From positions 62,001 through 126,000 of the forward strand of contig JAFQDL010000001.1 in NCBI GenBank assembly GCA_017399265.1: a stretch of DNA of 64,000 bases. Reading direction: 5' to 3'. This document shows positions 50,558 to 60,832 of the stretch, in pieces; position 1 is the first letter of the stretch, and each line of letters opens with the position of its first letter. Source of the DNA: Clostridia bacterium. GTDB lineage: Bacteria > Bacillota > Clostridia > Christensenellales > UBA1242. The notes under the pieces are model-generated. The model made no database searches, was not told the DNA's origin, and saw only the letters and a program-made list of their open reading frames with translations. A program made the translations under genes and the position numbers.

Positions 50558-53233
50558 TTATTTTTTATTTATATTTTGTTTTTTTAGTTCTATTAATTTT
50601 TCTATAGCTTTTTGTATTTCTACAAATGGTATGATTAATACACTACAAATAATTGCTATAAACCACTCAGTAAATCCTATAGCAGCAATACCAAAGAAAT
50701 TTGCAATTACAGGTACTAAAGCTGGGATTAATACAAGTACTAAACCTACGATAAATGCAAGGTTTAAAACTTTATTATCTAAGAAATTTCTAGTAAATAT
50801 AGAATGATTTGTCTTTGTGTTGTAAGAGTGGAATAGTTGAATAAGGGCTAATGTAATGAATGCCATTGTTACACCTATTTGATGATCACCAATTACATAA
50901 TGACCAACACAATAAGATGTCATTGTAAGAATTGTTTGCATTAAACCTTGAATTATTATATCTTTTCCTGTATTGCCTGCAAATAGGCTGGAATTAGATT
51001 TTCTTGGAGGATAATCCATAATGTCTTTATCGGCTTTTTCACAACCCAATGCTAGAGCAGGGAAGGAGTCGGTAACTAGATTTATCCACAAAATCATAAC
51101 CGCGCTTAAGAATTCTTGACCAGGGGCAAGTAGGAATATTGTTGCTATAAATAGACAAAGTACTTCTGCAATGTTTGCTGAAAGTAAATATTTTACTGCT
51201 TTTTGGATATTGGCATATACTTTTCTACCTTCTTCAACGGCAGCAATTATTGTTGCAAAGTTGTCGTCTGCAAGAACCATATCTGCAGCACCTTTTGAAA
51301 CGTCTGTACCAGTAATACCCATACCTACACCAACGTCTGCGATTTTGATAGATGGGGCGTCATTAACACCATCACCAGTCATTGCAACTATCATATTAAA
51401 TGATTTAAAAGCTTGAACAATTCTAACTTTGTTTTCTGGGCTTACTCTGGCAAATACAGCGTATTTGTGTAAGTTCTTGTGGAATTCCTTATCGCTTAAT
51501 TTGTCAAGTTCGGCACCAGTGATTGCTAAGCTGTCTTTTTTGAAAATTCCAATTTCTTTTGCGATTGCAATTGCGGTATCTAAATGGTCGCCAGTTATCA
51601 TAACTGCACGCATTCCTGCTTTATTACAAACAGACACGGCATTTTTCACTTCTTTTCTTGGTGGATCGATCATTCCAACTAAACCAACAAATGTTAATTC
51701 GGTTTCAAGATTTTGTTTATCACTTAAGTTATCTGTTTTGATTGCAAGTCCTAGTACTCTAAGCGCATCGTCTGCCATTTGCTTGTTAGCTTGCTTGATA
51801 ACTAATTTATCTGCATCGGAGATTTTTCTAATTTTTACGCCGTCCATTATTTTAGTGCATTTATCAAGTATAACGTCTAACGCACCTTTAGTATAAGAAA
51901 CTTCTTTATTTCTTACATTGTTGATAGTAGTCATAAGTTTTCTTTTACTATCGAAAGGTATTTCATATAATCTTGGAGTTTCTGCTTTTAATAATTTTAC
52001 ATTTGTTCCAATAAATTTAGCATACGCAACTAATGCAGTTTCTGTTGGGTCTCCAACAAGCTCTTCAGCATTCTCAATAGTATCGTTGCATAGGACTAAG
52101 CCTTCAATTAATGTTCTTTCGCTTTCATCATTATGTGTCGAGTCGGTTCTATAAAATAAACCTTGAGATGTTGTATATAGTTGTTTTACGGTCATTTTGT
52201 TTAATGTTAAAGTTCCAGTTTTGTCTGAGCAAATTACTTGGCAGCAACCTAGAGTTTCTACTGCTGGTAAGTTTTTTACTATTGCTTTTCTTTCACTCAT
52301 TTTCTTAACACCCATTGCAAGAACTATTGTTACAACGGCTGGCAAACCTTCTGGAATTGCTGCAACTGCTATAGCAACTGCGGTCATAAAACTATGAGTG
52401 ATACTATCTAAAGTTATACCATTTTTGATTAAAGAGGCGATAAATATTACTCCTGCTACTCCAAGTACTAATATAGAAAGCAATTTTGCAGTTTTGGCTA
52501 GTTGTCCTTGTAAAGGAGTTTGGGATTCTTCACTTTCGTTTAACATTGTTGCTATTTTTCCAACTTCAGTGTCCATTCCTGTAGCTACAACTATTCCTTT
52601 TCCACGACCATATGCAACTACGCCAGAACTATAAACCATATTTTTACGATCGCCTAGAGGTGTTTCTTCCTTAAGCGCTTTACAAGCTTGTTTTTCACTA
52701 GGAACACTTTCACCCGTTAAGGCAGATTCTTCAATCTTAAGAGAGGCACTCTCTATAAGTCTAATATCTGCAGGTACATAGTCTCCCGCTTCTAGAACTA
52801 CTATATCGCCAACAACAATATCAGCTGATTGGATTTTTACAATTTCACCATTCCTTATAACTTTTGCGAAAGGTTTGTTCATATTTTTTAGAGCTTCCAT
52901 TGCGTGGTTTGCTTTGCTTTCTTGAACAAGTCCGATTACTGCGTTTACAATTACTATAAGTAAGATAATCCCGCTATCTATCAAGTCGATATATTTTTTT
53001 TCGACTATTGCAAGGATAGCTGACACTACAGCTGCTGCTAGTAGTACTAGTATCATAACGTCTTTCATTTGATCAAAAAATCTTCGAATAATACCTTTTT
53101 TCTTTGCTTCAACTAATTCGTTTTTTCCTAATTTTTCTAAACGATTTTGAGCAACGGTGTCGGAAAGACCTTTTTCCGACGAGTTAAAATGTTTGTAGAC
53201 TTCGTCTATGTTTTTTGCATGAAAATTTTTCAT
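50558..53233 (-). CDS. P-type Ca2+-transporting ATPase (type IIA)
   Basis: 891 residues; pumps Ca2+ out of the cell using ATP. An N-terminal cation-ATPase domain, actuator domain with LTGESVP, phosphorylation motif SDKTGTLT (D337), ATP-binding KGAL and hinge TGDGVNDAP segments, and about ten TM helices are seen. M4 contains AIPEGLP, the PEGL motif of Ca2+ (SERCA/PMR1-like) pumps. The C-terminal cation ATPase domain is complete. Length is typical. It is divergent from a Ca2+/cation antiporter gene at 53442, suggesting a joint calcium-export locus. The start follows AAGGAATGG. Confidence 0.93.
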   Translation of the reverse strand: MKNFHAKNIDEVYKHFNSSEKGLSDTVAQNRLEKLGKNELVEAKKKGIIRRFFDQMKDVMILVLLAAAVVSAILAIVEKKYIDLIDSGIILLIVIVNAVIGLVQESKANHAMEALKNMNKPFAKVIRNGEIVKIQSADIVVGDIVVLEAGDYVPADIRLIESASLKIEESALTGESVPSEKQACKALKEETPLGDRKNMVYSSGVVAYGRGKGIVVATGMDTEVGKIATMLNESEESQTPLQGQLAKTAKLLSILVLGVAGVIFIASLIKNGITLDSITHSFMTAVAIAVAAIPEGLPAVVTIVLAMGVKKMSERKAIVKNLPAVETLGCCQVICSDKTGTLTLNKMTVKQLYTTSQGLFYRTDSTHNDESERTLIEGLVLCNDTIENAEELVGDPTETALVAYAKFIGTNVKLLKAETPRLYEIPFDSKRKLMTTINNVRNKEVSYTKGALDVILDKCTKIMDGVKIRKISDADKLVIKQANKQMADDALRVLGLAIKTDNLSDKQNLETELTFVGLVGMIDPPRKEVKNAVSVCNKAGMRAVMITGDHLDTAIAIAKEIGIFKKDSLAITGAELDKLSDKEFHKNLHKYAVFARVSPENKVRIVQAFKSFNMIVAMTGDGVNDAPSIKIADVGVGMGITGTDVSKGAADMVLADDNFATIIAAVEEGRKVYANIQKAVKYLLSANIAEVLCLFIATIFLLAPGQEFLSAVMILWINLVTDSFPALALGCEKADKDIMDYPPRKSNSSLFAGNTGKDIIIQGLMQTILTMTSYCVGHYVIGDHQIGVTMAFITLALIQLFHSYNTKTNHSIFTRNFLDNKVLNLAFIVGLVLVLIPALVPVIANFFGIAAIGFTEWFIAIICSVLIIPFVEIQKAIEKLIELKKQNINKK

Positions 53234-53266
53234 ATTCCATTCCTTATATTTTATTTTACGATAAAT

Positions 53267-53294
53267 ATTATATCACTAAAAAATTAATTAGCAA
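53267..53294 (-). promoter_or_regulatory. Promoter of the Ca2+ ATPase gene
   Basis: On the minus strand: TTGCTA, 16-bp spacer, TATAAT, giving a leader of about 27 bases. Confidence 0.6.
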
Positions 53295-53441
53295 AAGTTT
53301 TATCGAGTATTTTATAATTATATACTTATGTACTAAATACTATATGTAATAACAATCAAAAAAGATTTTTAGTTAGGAAAATATTCATAAAGTTAATGTC
53401 GTATTAATACAATCTTTATATAAAAACAAATAGGATTTGTT

Positions 53442-54398
53442 ATGTATTTATTTTATGGAGTTTTGTTATTTATTATCGGATTAATAATAATTATTTTTTC
53501 TGGTAATTGGATGGTGAAAAATGCTGTTAAGATTAGTTCAATAACAGGTATATCTCAAGCATTAATAGGGGCTACAATTGTATCTTTAGCTACGACATTG
53601 CCAGAGCTTTCTGTGACTATATTTTCTTCTATAGGGAATCTGCAGAATCTGGCTATTGGAAATGCGGTAGGTAGCGTAATATTTAATTTAACTTTTATAG
53701 TAGGAATAGTTTTATTTTTTACAAGGGTTAAGATTCATCAGAGTATACTGGGTAGAAATTTTTACTTTATGGTTTTTACTGTAATATTTATTTTTATATT
53801 TAGTTTGTTTGGGCTGATTAATAGGGTAACGGGTAGTGTTTTGATAATAATATTTTTGATGTATTTTGTGTTAAACATCATAGAAGCGAATAAAAACCAA
53901 CCTGTGCATGAATGTATTGTAAAAAAATTTACTAATGTGGATAAAAAGAATTTGCTGTATGTAATTATTTCATTTTTAGTAAGTTCATTTTTTGTCGCTT
54001 TTGGTGCAAAGTTGTTAGTTGAGAATGGAGAACTTATTGCTAAAACTTTAAATATTAGCGATCATATTATTGGAGTTACAATTATAGCAATTGGCACAAG
54101 CCTACCAGAAGTTGTCACAGCAATAAGTAGTATAAGGCAGAAAAGCAGTAGTATAGCTTTAGGCAATACGATTGGGGCAAATGTGTTAAGTTTGACTTTG
54201 TTGATTGGTATGAGTGCTATAATGGAGCCGTATTCTTTGATATTTCATAGTAATATTACATTTGTTGCAATACCTATTATTTTACTTAGTTGTTTGGTTT
54301 TATATTTGCCTATAAAATTAAAATTTTGTAAATATAAGCTACAAGGTGCAGTTTTACTGTTTTTGTTTTTGATATATTATTTGACTGTGATAATTTAG
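53442..54398 (+). CDS. CaCA-family Ca2+/Na+ (or H+) antiporter, YrbG-like
   Basis: 318 residues, about ten TM helices in two inverted halves. Each half has the CaCA alpha motif: GATIVSLATTLPELSVTIFS with GNAVGSVIFNL, and GTSLPEVVTAISS with GNTIGANVLSL. The acidic residues in the PE pairs bind Ca2+. Exchanges cytoplasmic Ca2+ for external cations; ion preference cannot be read from sequence. The ATG follows ATAGGATTTG, a weak ribosome site. Together with the divergent P-type ATPase it gives high-capacity and high-affinity calcium export. Confidence 0.88.
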   Translation: MYLFYGVLLFIIGLIIIIFSGNWMVKNAVKISSITGISQALIGATIVSLATTLPELSVTIFSSIGNLQNLAIGNAVGSVIFNLTFIVGIVLFFTRVKIHQSILGRNFYFMVFTVIFIFIFSLFGLINRVTGSVLIIIFLMYFVLNIIEANKNQPVHECIVKKFTNVDKKNLLYVIISFLVSSFFVAFGAKLLVENGELIAKTLNISDHIIGVTIIAIGTSLPEVVTAISSIRQKSSSIALGNTIGANVLSLTLLIGMSAIMEPYSLIFHSNITFVAIPIILLSCLVLYLPIKLKFCKYKLQGAVLLFLFLIYYLTVII

Positions 54399-54443
54399 AA
54401 TATTTTTTAACTTTTAATAATAAAATTTTGTATTGGAGGAAGT

Positions 54444-55934
54444 ATGAAAAAAATATTATTGTTAATATGTTTAATATTTAGTTGCTGCTGTGTTTGTGCT
54501 TGCAATCATGGTTATACAAGTGTAAGTGAAGCTAGTAAGGGCTTGTCTACATATAAAATGAATATTGAATATTTAGAATCTAGTAAAACTTTAAATGTTT
54601 TGCAAAATTTAACTTATGTAAATAATGAAAATACTCAAATAAAAGAATTGTATTTCCATTTGTATCCAAAGTCATTTAATTTGGATTCTGAGTCGCAAGT
54701 CGTTGGTATTTTGAATAAAGCAAAAGCTTACTATAATGGTGAGAGCGAGGGTGATATTGAAATAAATAGCATACAATGTAGTGAAGAAACTTTAGCTATG
54801 ACATATGTGCATAATGATCAAGATATTCTAAAAATAGAATTTAATGATCCCATAGAACCATTAGATTCAGTAGATTTAAGTTTTGAATATGTTGTAACAT
54901 TGCCAAATTGTAATCATAGATTTGGATATGGTGAAAACACAATAAATGTTGGTAACTTTTATCCAATCTTGGCTGTGTATGACAATGGGGAATATATGAT
55001 AGATTCATATCATAGTAATGGTGATCCTTTTTACAGTGATGTTGCTAATTATGAAGTTGAAATTAATGTTCCGGAAAAATATGTGATAGCAGCAACTGGT
55101 TATGAAGAGGAAGTACAGCAGAATGAAGGAGTTAAAATTGTAAGATATGCTGCAAAGGCGGTTAGAGATTTTGCATTTGTGCTAAGCGAAAAGTTTGAAG
55201 TAGTGTCTGCAAACATTGAAGGTGTTGATGTTAAGTATTATTATTATGATGATCCGAATTTTGAGTCTAATCTACAAACATCAATAGACTCTTTAGTTAC
55301 ATTTAATGAGTTGTTCGGAGAATATCCATATTCAACGCTATCTGTTGTTAAAGCAAATTTTGTTCATGGGGGTATGGAGTATCCTAATTTAGTGTATATT
55401 AGTGATGAAGTCAATAATTTAGAAGATTATGCTAATGTTATAATTCATGAGATAGCGCATCAGTGGTGGTATGGTTTGGTTGGGAATAATGAATATCAAA
55501 ATTCGTGGCTGGATGAGGGATTGGCTGAGTTTTCAACAGTGTTATTTTATGAAAAAAATCCAAGTTATAATATTGATACAGGTGAGATTATAAAAAATAT
55601 TACAAAAAGTTATACGACATTTGTAGATTTGTATTCAAGTGTTTTGGGTGAAGTGGATACAAGTATGAACAGAAAACTCAACGAATACAATACTGAACCG
55701 GAATATGTATATATTACTTATGTAAAAGGTAATTTGTTGTTTAATACATTGAGAACTACAATTGGTCAAGATAAATTAATTAAAGCTTTGAAATTGTATT
55801 TTAGAGATAATATGTTTAAGATAGCAACTCCAGAGGATTTAATTTTTGCGGTTGAAAAAGTGTGTGGCATGGATATGCAGGAGTTTTTTAATAGTTGGAT
55901 ATTAGGTAAAGTTAAAATTTTAGAAAACATATAA
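54444..55934 (+). CDS. M1-family metallopeptidase lipoprotein
   Basis: 496 residues. Cys-rich lipoprotein signal peptide with lipidation site C20 (VCAC). A beta-sandwich N-domain (40-235) precedes the catalytic domain with GGMEYP exopeptidase motif (about residue 310), zinc motif HEIAH (335-339) and the third ligand E358 in WLDEGLAEF, with exactly 18 residues between as in M1 aminopeptidases. The C-terminal helical domain of large aminopeptidases is shortened. It acts at the outer face of the membrane, probably trimming peptides for uptake. The ATG is preceded by TTGGAGGAAG. Transcribed 45 bases after the antiporter gene, possibly by read-through. Confidence 0.88.
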   Translation: MKKILLLICLIFSCCCVCACNHGYTSVSEASKGLSTYKMNIEYLESSKTLNVLQNLTYVNNENTQIKELYFHLYPKSFNLDSESQVVGILNKAKAYYNGESEGDIEINSIQCSEETLAMTYVHNDQDILKIEFNDPIEPLDSVDLSFEYVVTLPNCNHRFGYGENTINVGNFYPILAVYDNGEYMIDSYHSNGDPFYSDVANYEVEINVPEKYVIAATGYEEEVQQNEGVKIVRYAAKAVRDFAFVLSEKFEVVSANIEGVDVKYYYYDDPNFESNLQTSIDSLVTFNELFGEYPYSTLSVVKANFVHGGMEYPNLVYISDEVNNLEDYANVIIHEIAHQWWYGLVGNNEYQNSWLDEGLAEFSTVLFYEKNPSYNIDTGEIIKNITKSYTTFVDLYSSVLGEVDTSMNRKLNEYNTEPEYVYITYVKGNLLFNTLRTTIGQDKLIKALKLYFRDNMFKIATPEDLIFAVEKVCGMDMQEFFNSWILGKVKILENI

Positions 55935-55968
55935 TTCTACATAGATTATTAGTTTGACAAAATTCGTG

Positions 55969-55999
55969 GGAAGTTTACAAAATGTAAATTTCCTTTTTT
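55969..55999 (+). terminator. Terminator after the M1 peptidase gene
   Basis: A 10-bp stem GGAAGTTTAC / GTAAATTTCC with a 5-nt loop, one G-T pair and six T. Confidence 0.7.
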
Positions 56000-56044
56000 C
56001 TTACATTTAGTCTAAACATGATATTCTAATAAAAAGGTGGAAAA

Positions 56045-58366
56045 ATGGAAATAATGAAAAAGTGGAATTATATAAAGAAAAATAAACTATCTATTTTTAC
56101 AAAGACTTGTGTTTTTGTAGCAACTTTTGTGATTGTATTTGCAATTAACAATGTTAGAATATTTGGAAATGTTAATATATTTGGTATACCCTATATATTT
56201 TCGATTATTTGGTGTCGTAAAAAGTTTTTTTCTATATCAATATTATATGGCATATCTCTTTATTTATCTTCTTTTAAAATAGTAGATGTGTATATCTCTT
56301 TATTTGTCTTTGGTGTATGTTGTTTATATTATTTAGTTAATAAAATATCAAACAGAATCTACAAAGAAATATTGCCTTATTTTGCGTGTATAATTGCATA
56401 CTTGCCTTATGCATATTTTTATAGTGGTGATATAAAATCAAATATAATGTTAGTGCTTTCAATGATGTTTGGAATTATGTTTTTATATGTTTGCAAATAT
56501 TTTTTTAAAAGTACTATATTGCGAGGATTTAACTCGAGACTTAATACTGATGAAAAAATATGTGGCGGAATTATACTTGCATTAATTGCTTTTGGGTTTA
56601 ATAACATTAGTTTTTATAATATCGACTTTGCGGTTTTGGCAAGTATTATTTTGGTATTGTTTGCTACATATGTTCTTGGGAATGTTGAAACTATTTTGCT
56701 TGCATTTGTTTTTGGATTGGGTGTTAGTTTAAGCAATTTTAACCCGATAAGTATATCGTTCTATGTGTGTTTTGCTGTATTTTCGTATGTCTTTAAAAGC
56801 AAGACAAAAATATTTAGTTCCATTGCTATTATTTTAGTTTATCTGGTATTTACGTTATATTTTGACAATTATTTAATATTTAATGTCAATACATTGAGTG
56901 CAGTTCTTTGTATAAGTATATTATTTATATTCGTTCCAAATAAATTTTTAATGTATTTGAAAGATGTTTTTGCGGGATATAAAGATAAATTAGCTATAAG
57001 AAATTTAGTAAAGGAAAGTAAAAATAGGATAATAAAACGATTAACGGAAATAAGTAAAGTGTTTAAGGAGATGGAATTTACTTTTAAACGAACATTGCAA
57101 AGAACGTTACCGCTGCAAGAAAAGAAAGATATGATTAAACAAGATTTGGTTGATAGTGTTTGTAGAGATTGTCCTGAAAGAATAAAATGTTTAAGAATTA
57201 ACGGAGAATATACAACCAGAGTTTTTGATGGGTTGATTGATGCTGGACTAGATAAGGGAAAGGTAAAAGAAATTGATTTGAATAATTATATATTGTCGCG
57301 ATGTGGTAAAACGCATTATTTAATATCAGCAGCAAATGATATTTTAAAAAGTTATAGAGAATACAATATGCTTGTAAATAATATGGATTGTAGTAAGTTG
57401 CTGGTGGCAGAACAATTAGGTGGTGTGAGTGGTGTAATTACACAATTGACTGAGGAATTGGATAAAGATGTCGTTTTTGACTTGGGGTTAGAAACCAAAA
57501 TTTCTGAAGATTTGTTGTACAAAAATGTATTTTGTGAAGAAGTAATTGTATATGAAAAGAGTATATATGAAAAAAATGTTGTTTTGATGGTAAAAGATAA
57601 TAGATTAGATGTCAAAGTTATAGAAAAGACAGTATCAAAAAGTTGTAATTCTAGTTTAAAAATTATTTCTGTTGAGCCTAGTGAGATAGCAAATGTTTCA
57701 GTTGTTACAATGTCATCAAAGCCTAATTTTGATATAGTTTTTGGGAGTGCATCATGTAATAAGGCGGGTACTATAATTAGTGGTGATACACATAGTTTTA
57801 TAAAAATTGACAATGGCAAATATATGTTAGCTTTAAGTGATGGAATGGGTAGCGGGTGTAAGGCCAGAGAAACAAGTGATTTAGCAATTAATTTAATTGA
57901 AAATTATTATAAAGCAGGTTTTAATAACGATATTATTTTATCATCTGTTAATAAATTATTATCATTAAATAATGAAGAAACTTTTTCTGCAATAGATTTG
58001 TGTGTATTAGATTTTTTTCAAAATTCAATGGATTTTATTAAATTAGGAACACCTAAAAGTTTTATTAAGAAAAAAAACACAATTGAGACAATTGATTCGT
58101 CTGGACTGCCGATAGGAATTTTAGAAGATATACGGCCTCATATTACAAAAAAATATATTAATAACTTTGATACAATAATTCTGGTTTCTGATGGAGTGTC
58201 TGATGCTTTTAAAAATGATAATATTGAGGTGTTTATAAATAATTTAAATGTAATTAATCCGCAGCAATTAGCTGATATGATTTTACAAAAGGCAAGATTA
58301 TTAAATTACAATGTGTGTGAAGATGACATGACAGTATTGGTCGCAAGAATATATCCAACAAAATAA
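56045..58366 (+). CDS. spoIIE: Stage II sporulation protein E (SpoIIE)
   Basis: 773 residues. About ten TM helices in residues 15-305, a central FtsZ-interacting-type region with the SpoIIE Cys motif CRDCPERIKC (about 380), and a C-terminal PP2C phosphatase domain (about 560-770) with LSDGMGSG (D599), LVSDGVSDAF and EDDMTVLV metal ligands. SpoIIE sits at the asymmetric septum and dephosphorylates SpoIIAA to switch on sigma-F in the forespore. Length is near that of the Bacillus protein. A CTTACA-N16-TATTCT promoter may lie at 56000-56027. Placed 9 bases ahead of murE, so it shares a transcript with cell-wall genes, which is not the usual genomic position. Confidence 0.92.
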   Translation: MEIMKKWNYIKKNKLSIFTKTCVFVATFVIVFAINNVRIFGNVNIFGIPYIFSIIWCRKKFFSISILYGISLYLSSFKIVDVYISLFVFGVCCLYYLVNKISNRIYKEILPYFACIIAYLPYAYFYSGDIKSNIMLVLSMMFGIMFLYVCKYFFKSTILRGFNSRLNTDEKICGGIILALIAFGFNNISFYNIDFAVLASIILVLFATYVLGNVETILLAFVFGLGVSLSNFNPISISFYVCFAVFSYVFKSKTKIFSSIAIILVYLVFTLYFDNYLIFNVNTLSAVLCISILFIFVPNKFLMYLKDVFAGYKDKLAIRNLVKESKNRIIKRLTEISKVFKEMEFTFKRTLQRTLPLQEKKDMIKQDLVDSVCRDCPERIKCLRINGEYTTRVFDGLIDAGLDKGKVKEIDLNNYILSRCGKTHYLISAANDILKSYREYNMLVNNMDCSKLLVAEQLGGVSGVITQLTEELDKDVVFDLGLETKISEDLLYKNVFCEEVIVYEKSIYEKNVVLMVKDNRLDVKVIEKTVSKSCNSSLKIISVEPSEIANVSVVTMSSKPNFDIVFGSASCNKAGTIISGDTHSFIKIDNGKYMLALSDGMGSGCKARETSDLAINLIENYYKAGFNNDIILSSVNKLLSLNNEETFSAIDLCVLDFFQNSMDFIKLGTPKSFIKKKNTIETIDSSGLPIGILEDIRPHITKKYINNFDTIILVSDGVSDAFKNDNIEVFINNLNVINPQQLADMILQKARLLNYNVCEDDMTVLVARIYPTK

Positions 58367-58375
58367 AGGTGTGTT

Positions 58376-59827
58376 ATGGAATTATCAAAAATATTAGATG
58401 GTGTAAAGTGTAAGAATATAAAAAATTTTAAGAATGTAGAGATTGAGTGTATTACTCAAAGTTCCAAAGATGTAATAGCTAATTCATTATTTTTTTGTTT
58501 GAGTGGTGCTAATTTTGATGGTAAAAGTTTTGCAAAAGACGTAATACAAAAAGGTGCTATTGTGTTAGTGTCTGAAGAAAATGTAAACGAAAATTGTATT
58601 AATGTTGTTGTAGAAGATGTCAGATTGGCAATGTCGATAATGGCAAAAAATTATTATGAGAAAAGTGATGAAAAATTAAAGAAAGTTGCTGTTGTTGGAA
58701 CTAATGGGAAAACAAGTACGTGTTTTATTTTGCAAAGTATCCTAAAAGAAAGTGGATATAAAGTAGGTGTAATAGGTACTAATGGAGTATATATTAATGG
58801 ACAATATTTGCCTAGTAATCTTACAACGCCAGATCCAATTGAATTGCATTATATCTTTCATCAAATGCTTATGTTTGGTGTGGACATTGTTGTAATGGAA
58901 GTATCTGCTCATGCTATATATTACAAAAAATTATTTGATGTATATTTTGATGTGGGGATTTTTACAAACCTAACAAATGAACATTTGGATTTTTTTCGTG
59001 ATATGGAAAATTACTCAGCGGTAAAAAAATCCTTTTTTACAAAAAAAATCATGCGAGAATGTGTTGTTAATGTAGACGATAAATATGGTGTGGATATAGC
59101 TAAAAATAGTGGAGTCCCATGTGTGAGTTATGGAATAAATAATCCATCAAATATTTTTGCAGTTGGTATAAAAATAACAATCAATGGTACAAAATTTTAC
59201 GTAAATGTGAATGATGAAATTTTAAATATTAGCACCAATTTAGTGGGTGAATACAATGTGTATAACATACTTTCAGCTATTGGCGCTGCCAAATTATTAG
59301 GGATTGCAAATGATAATATTATAAGAGGGGTTAAAAAATTAAAAAACATAAACGGTAGGTTTATGGTATATCAGTTGCCAGAAAATAAAAAAATTGTTGT
59401 TGATTTTGCACATACGCCAGACGGATTTGAAAAAGTTTTGAGTTTGATTAAAAAGTTAAGGAAGGGAAAAATTATTTCGGTATTTGGTTGTGTGGGGTAT
59501 AGTGATGCAGCAAAAAGAAAGGTTATGGGACAGGTGGCGGTACGTTATTGTGATGAAATAATAATTACTACAGACAATATTGGATTGTCGGATTTTAAAA
59601 CAATTAATCAAGATATTAAAGAGGGTATTGCAAATGACGCCATAGTAACAGAAATATTTGATAGGGATAAGGCGATAGAGTATGCTTTTAAAAATTTGCA
59701 AAAAAATGAAACTTTGGTGATATTAGGAAAGGGTTGTGAGGACAAGCAAGTAATAGGCGATAAAAAGTTAGATTATTGTGATATTCAAGTGGTTGAAAAT
59801 TTGTTAAAAGGGGAAGTAAATGAGTGA
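58376..59827 (+). CDS. murE: UDP-N-acetylmuramyl-tripeptide synthetase (MurE)
   Basis: 483 residues; adds the third amino acid to UDP-MurNAc-L-Ala-D-Glu. The Mur ligase N-domain (SSKDVIANSLFFCLSG), ATP site VVGTNGKTST, the MurE-specific TTPDP and EVSAHA motifs, and the C-domain with INGRF are present. The residue-3 selector, DNPR in diaminopimelate enzymes and DNPA in lysine enzymes, reads DNIG here (D400-G403), and the preceding GGDRD loop is VGYSD. The amino acid added therefore cannot be predicted. The start follows AAAGGTGTGTT 9 bases after spoIIE, and the gene overlaps mraY by 8 bases. The usual murF is absent from the cluster. Confidence 0.9.
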   Translation: MELSKILDGVKCKNIKNFKNVEIECITQSSKDVIANSLFFCLSGANFDGKSFAKDVIQKGAIVLVSEENVNENCINVVVEDVRLAMSIMAKNYYEKSDEKLKKVAVVGTNGKTSTCFILQSILKESGYKVGVIGTNGVYINGQYLPSNLTTPDPIELHYIFHQMLMFGVDIVVMEVSAHAIYYKKLFDVYFDVGIFTNLTNEHLDFFRDMENYSAVKKSFFTKKIMRECVVNVDDKYGVDIAKNSGVPCVSYGINNPSNIFAVGIKITINGTKFYVNVNDEILNISTNLVGEYNVYNILSAIGAAKLLGIANDNIIRGVKKLKNINGRFMVYQLPENKKIVVDFAHTPDGFEKVLSLIKKLRKGKIISVFGCVGYSDAAKRKVMGQVAVRYCDEIIITTDNIGLSDFKTINQDIKEGIANDAIVTEIFDRDKAIEYAFKNLQKNETLVILGKGCEDKQVIGDKKLDYCDIQVVENLLKGEVNE

Positions 59828-60812
59828 TTTGTTTTATAGTTTTGTTACTTGCATTCTTGTATCATTTTTAATTACTCCAGTAATTTTTAAGTTATTGAAA
59901 AAATTGAAAGTTAATCAGAATATACTAGAATATGTGGACAATCATAAGAGTAAGTCTGGAACATTGTCTATGGGGGGATTGATTTTTATTATTGGAGCTT
60001 TGGGTGCGATCTTCTTTCTATATGAACAGAGATTGTTGGCGATTCTTTGTATAGTTATCATGTTTTGTTATGGTATATTAGGTTTTTTAGATGATTTTTT
60101 AAAGGTTAAGCATAAACATAATGAAGGATTAAAACCGTATCAAAAGATAATTGGACAAGTTGGTATTGCAACAATAATTGCGTTTTTTGTATATAAGTTT
60201 AGTTATCTTGGTGGCGAAATCAACATACCATTTTCAAATGTAACGATAGATATAGGCTGGGGGATAATTCCATTTGTTATATTATTTTATTTGGCTGTTA
60301 CAAATAGTGTTAATTTAACAGATGGGTTAGATGGACTGGCGGGTTATGTATCGTTAGTAGTAATATTCAGTTTGGGGGTTATGAATATCGTAAAATATAA
60401 TAATCTTGTTGAGTCTGGTGTGATTGAACTTGCGAAAGAATACAACAGTATGGCTGTTATTTGTTTTGGTGTTTGTGGTGCATTGTTAGTATTTTTATTA
60501 TTTAATACTAATCCAGCTAGTATATTTATGGGGGATACTGGCTCGCTAGCATTGGGTGGGTTTATCGCAAGTGTTACAGCCTTTATGCAAGAGTATTTAA
60601 TACTTGTCCTAATAGGGATAATGTTTGTTGTGTCAGCTGTAAGCGATATACTACAAGTATTTTATTATAAAGCTACTGAAAAAAGAATTTTTCTCATGGC
60701 GCCATTTCATCATCATTTAGAACGTAAAGGCTGGAGCGAGCCTAAAATAGTTTCATTATATGTGTTTATTACAATTATTATGAGTGCGGCTACAATAATC
60801 TTTAATTTGTAA
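59820..60812 (+). CDS. mraY: Phospho-N-acetylmuramoyl-pentapeptide transferase (MraY)
   Basis: 330 residues, ten TM helices. Transfers phospho-MurNAc-pentapeptide to undecaprenyl phosphate to make lipid I on the inner face of the membrane. Seen: the GTLSMGGLIFI start region, FLDDFLKV with the Mg-binding Asp pair, NSVNLTDGLDGLAG, NPASIFMGDTGSLALGG and the HHH motif MAPFHHHLE. The length is typical. Its start lies within the end of murE (GGGGAAGTAA ribosome site), so translation is coupled. A long hairpin separates it from murD. Confidence 0.95.
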   Translation: MSDLFYSFVTCILVSFLITPVIFKLLKKLKVNQNILEYVDNHKSKSGTLSMGGLIFIIGALGAIFFLYEQRLLAILCIVIMFCYGILGFLDDFLKVKHKHNEGLKPYQKIIGQVGIATIIAFFVYKFSYLGGEINIPFSNVTIDIGWGIIPFVILFYLAVTNSVNLTDGLDGLAGYVSLVVIFSLGVMNIVKYNNLVESGVIELAKEYNSMAVICFGVCGALLVFLLFNTNPASIFMGDTGSLALGGFIASVTAFMQEYLILVLIGIMFVVSAVSDILQVFYYKATEKRIFLMAPFHHHLERKGWSEPKIVSLYVFITIIMSAATIIFNL

Positions 60813-60832
60813 ATGTAATAAACGTTAAAACT

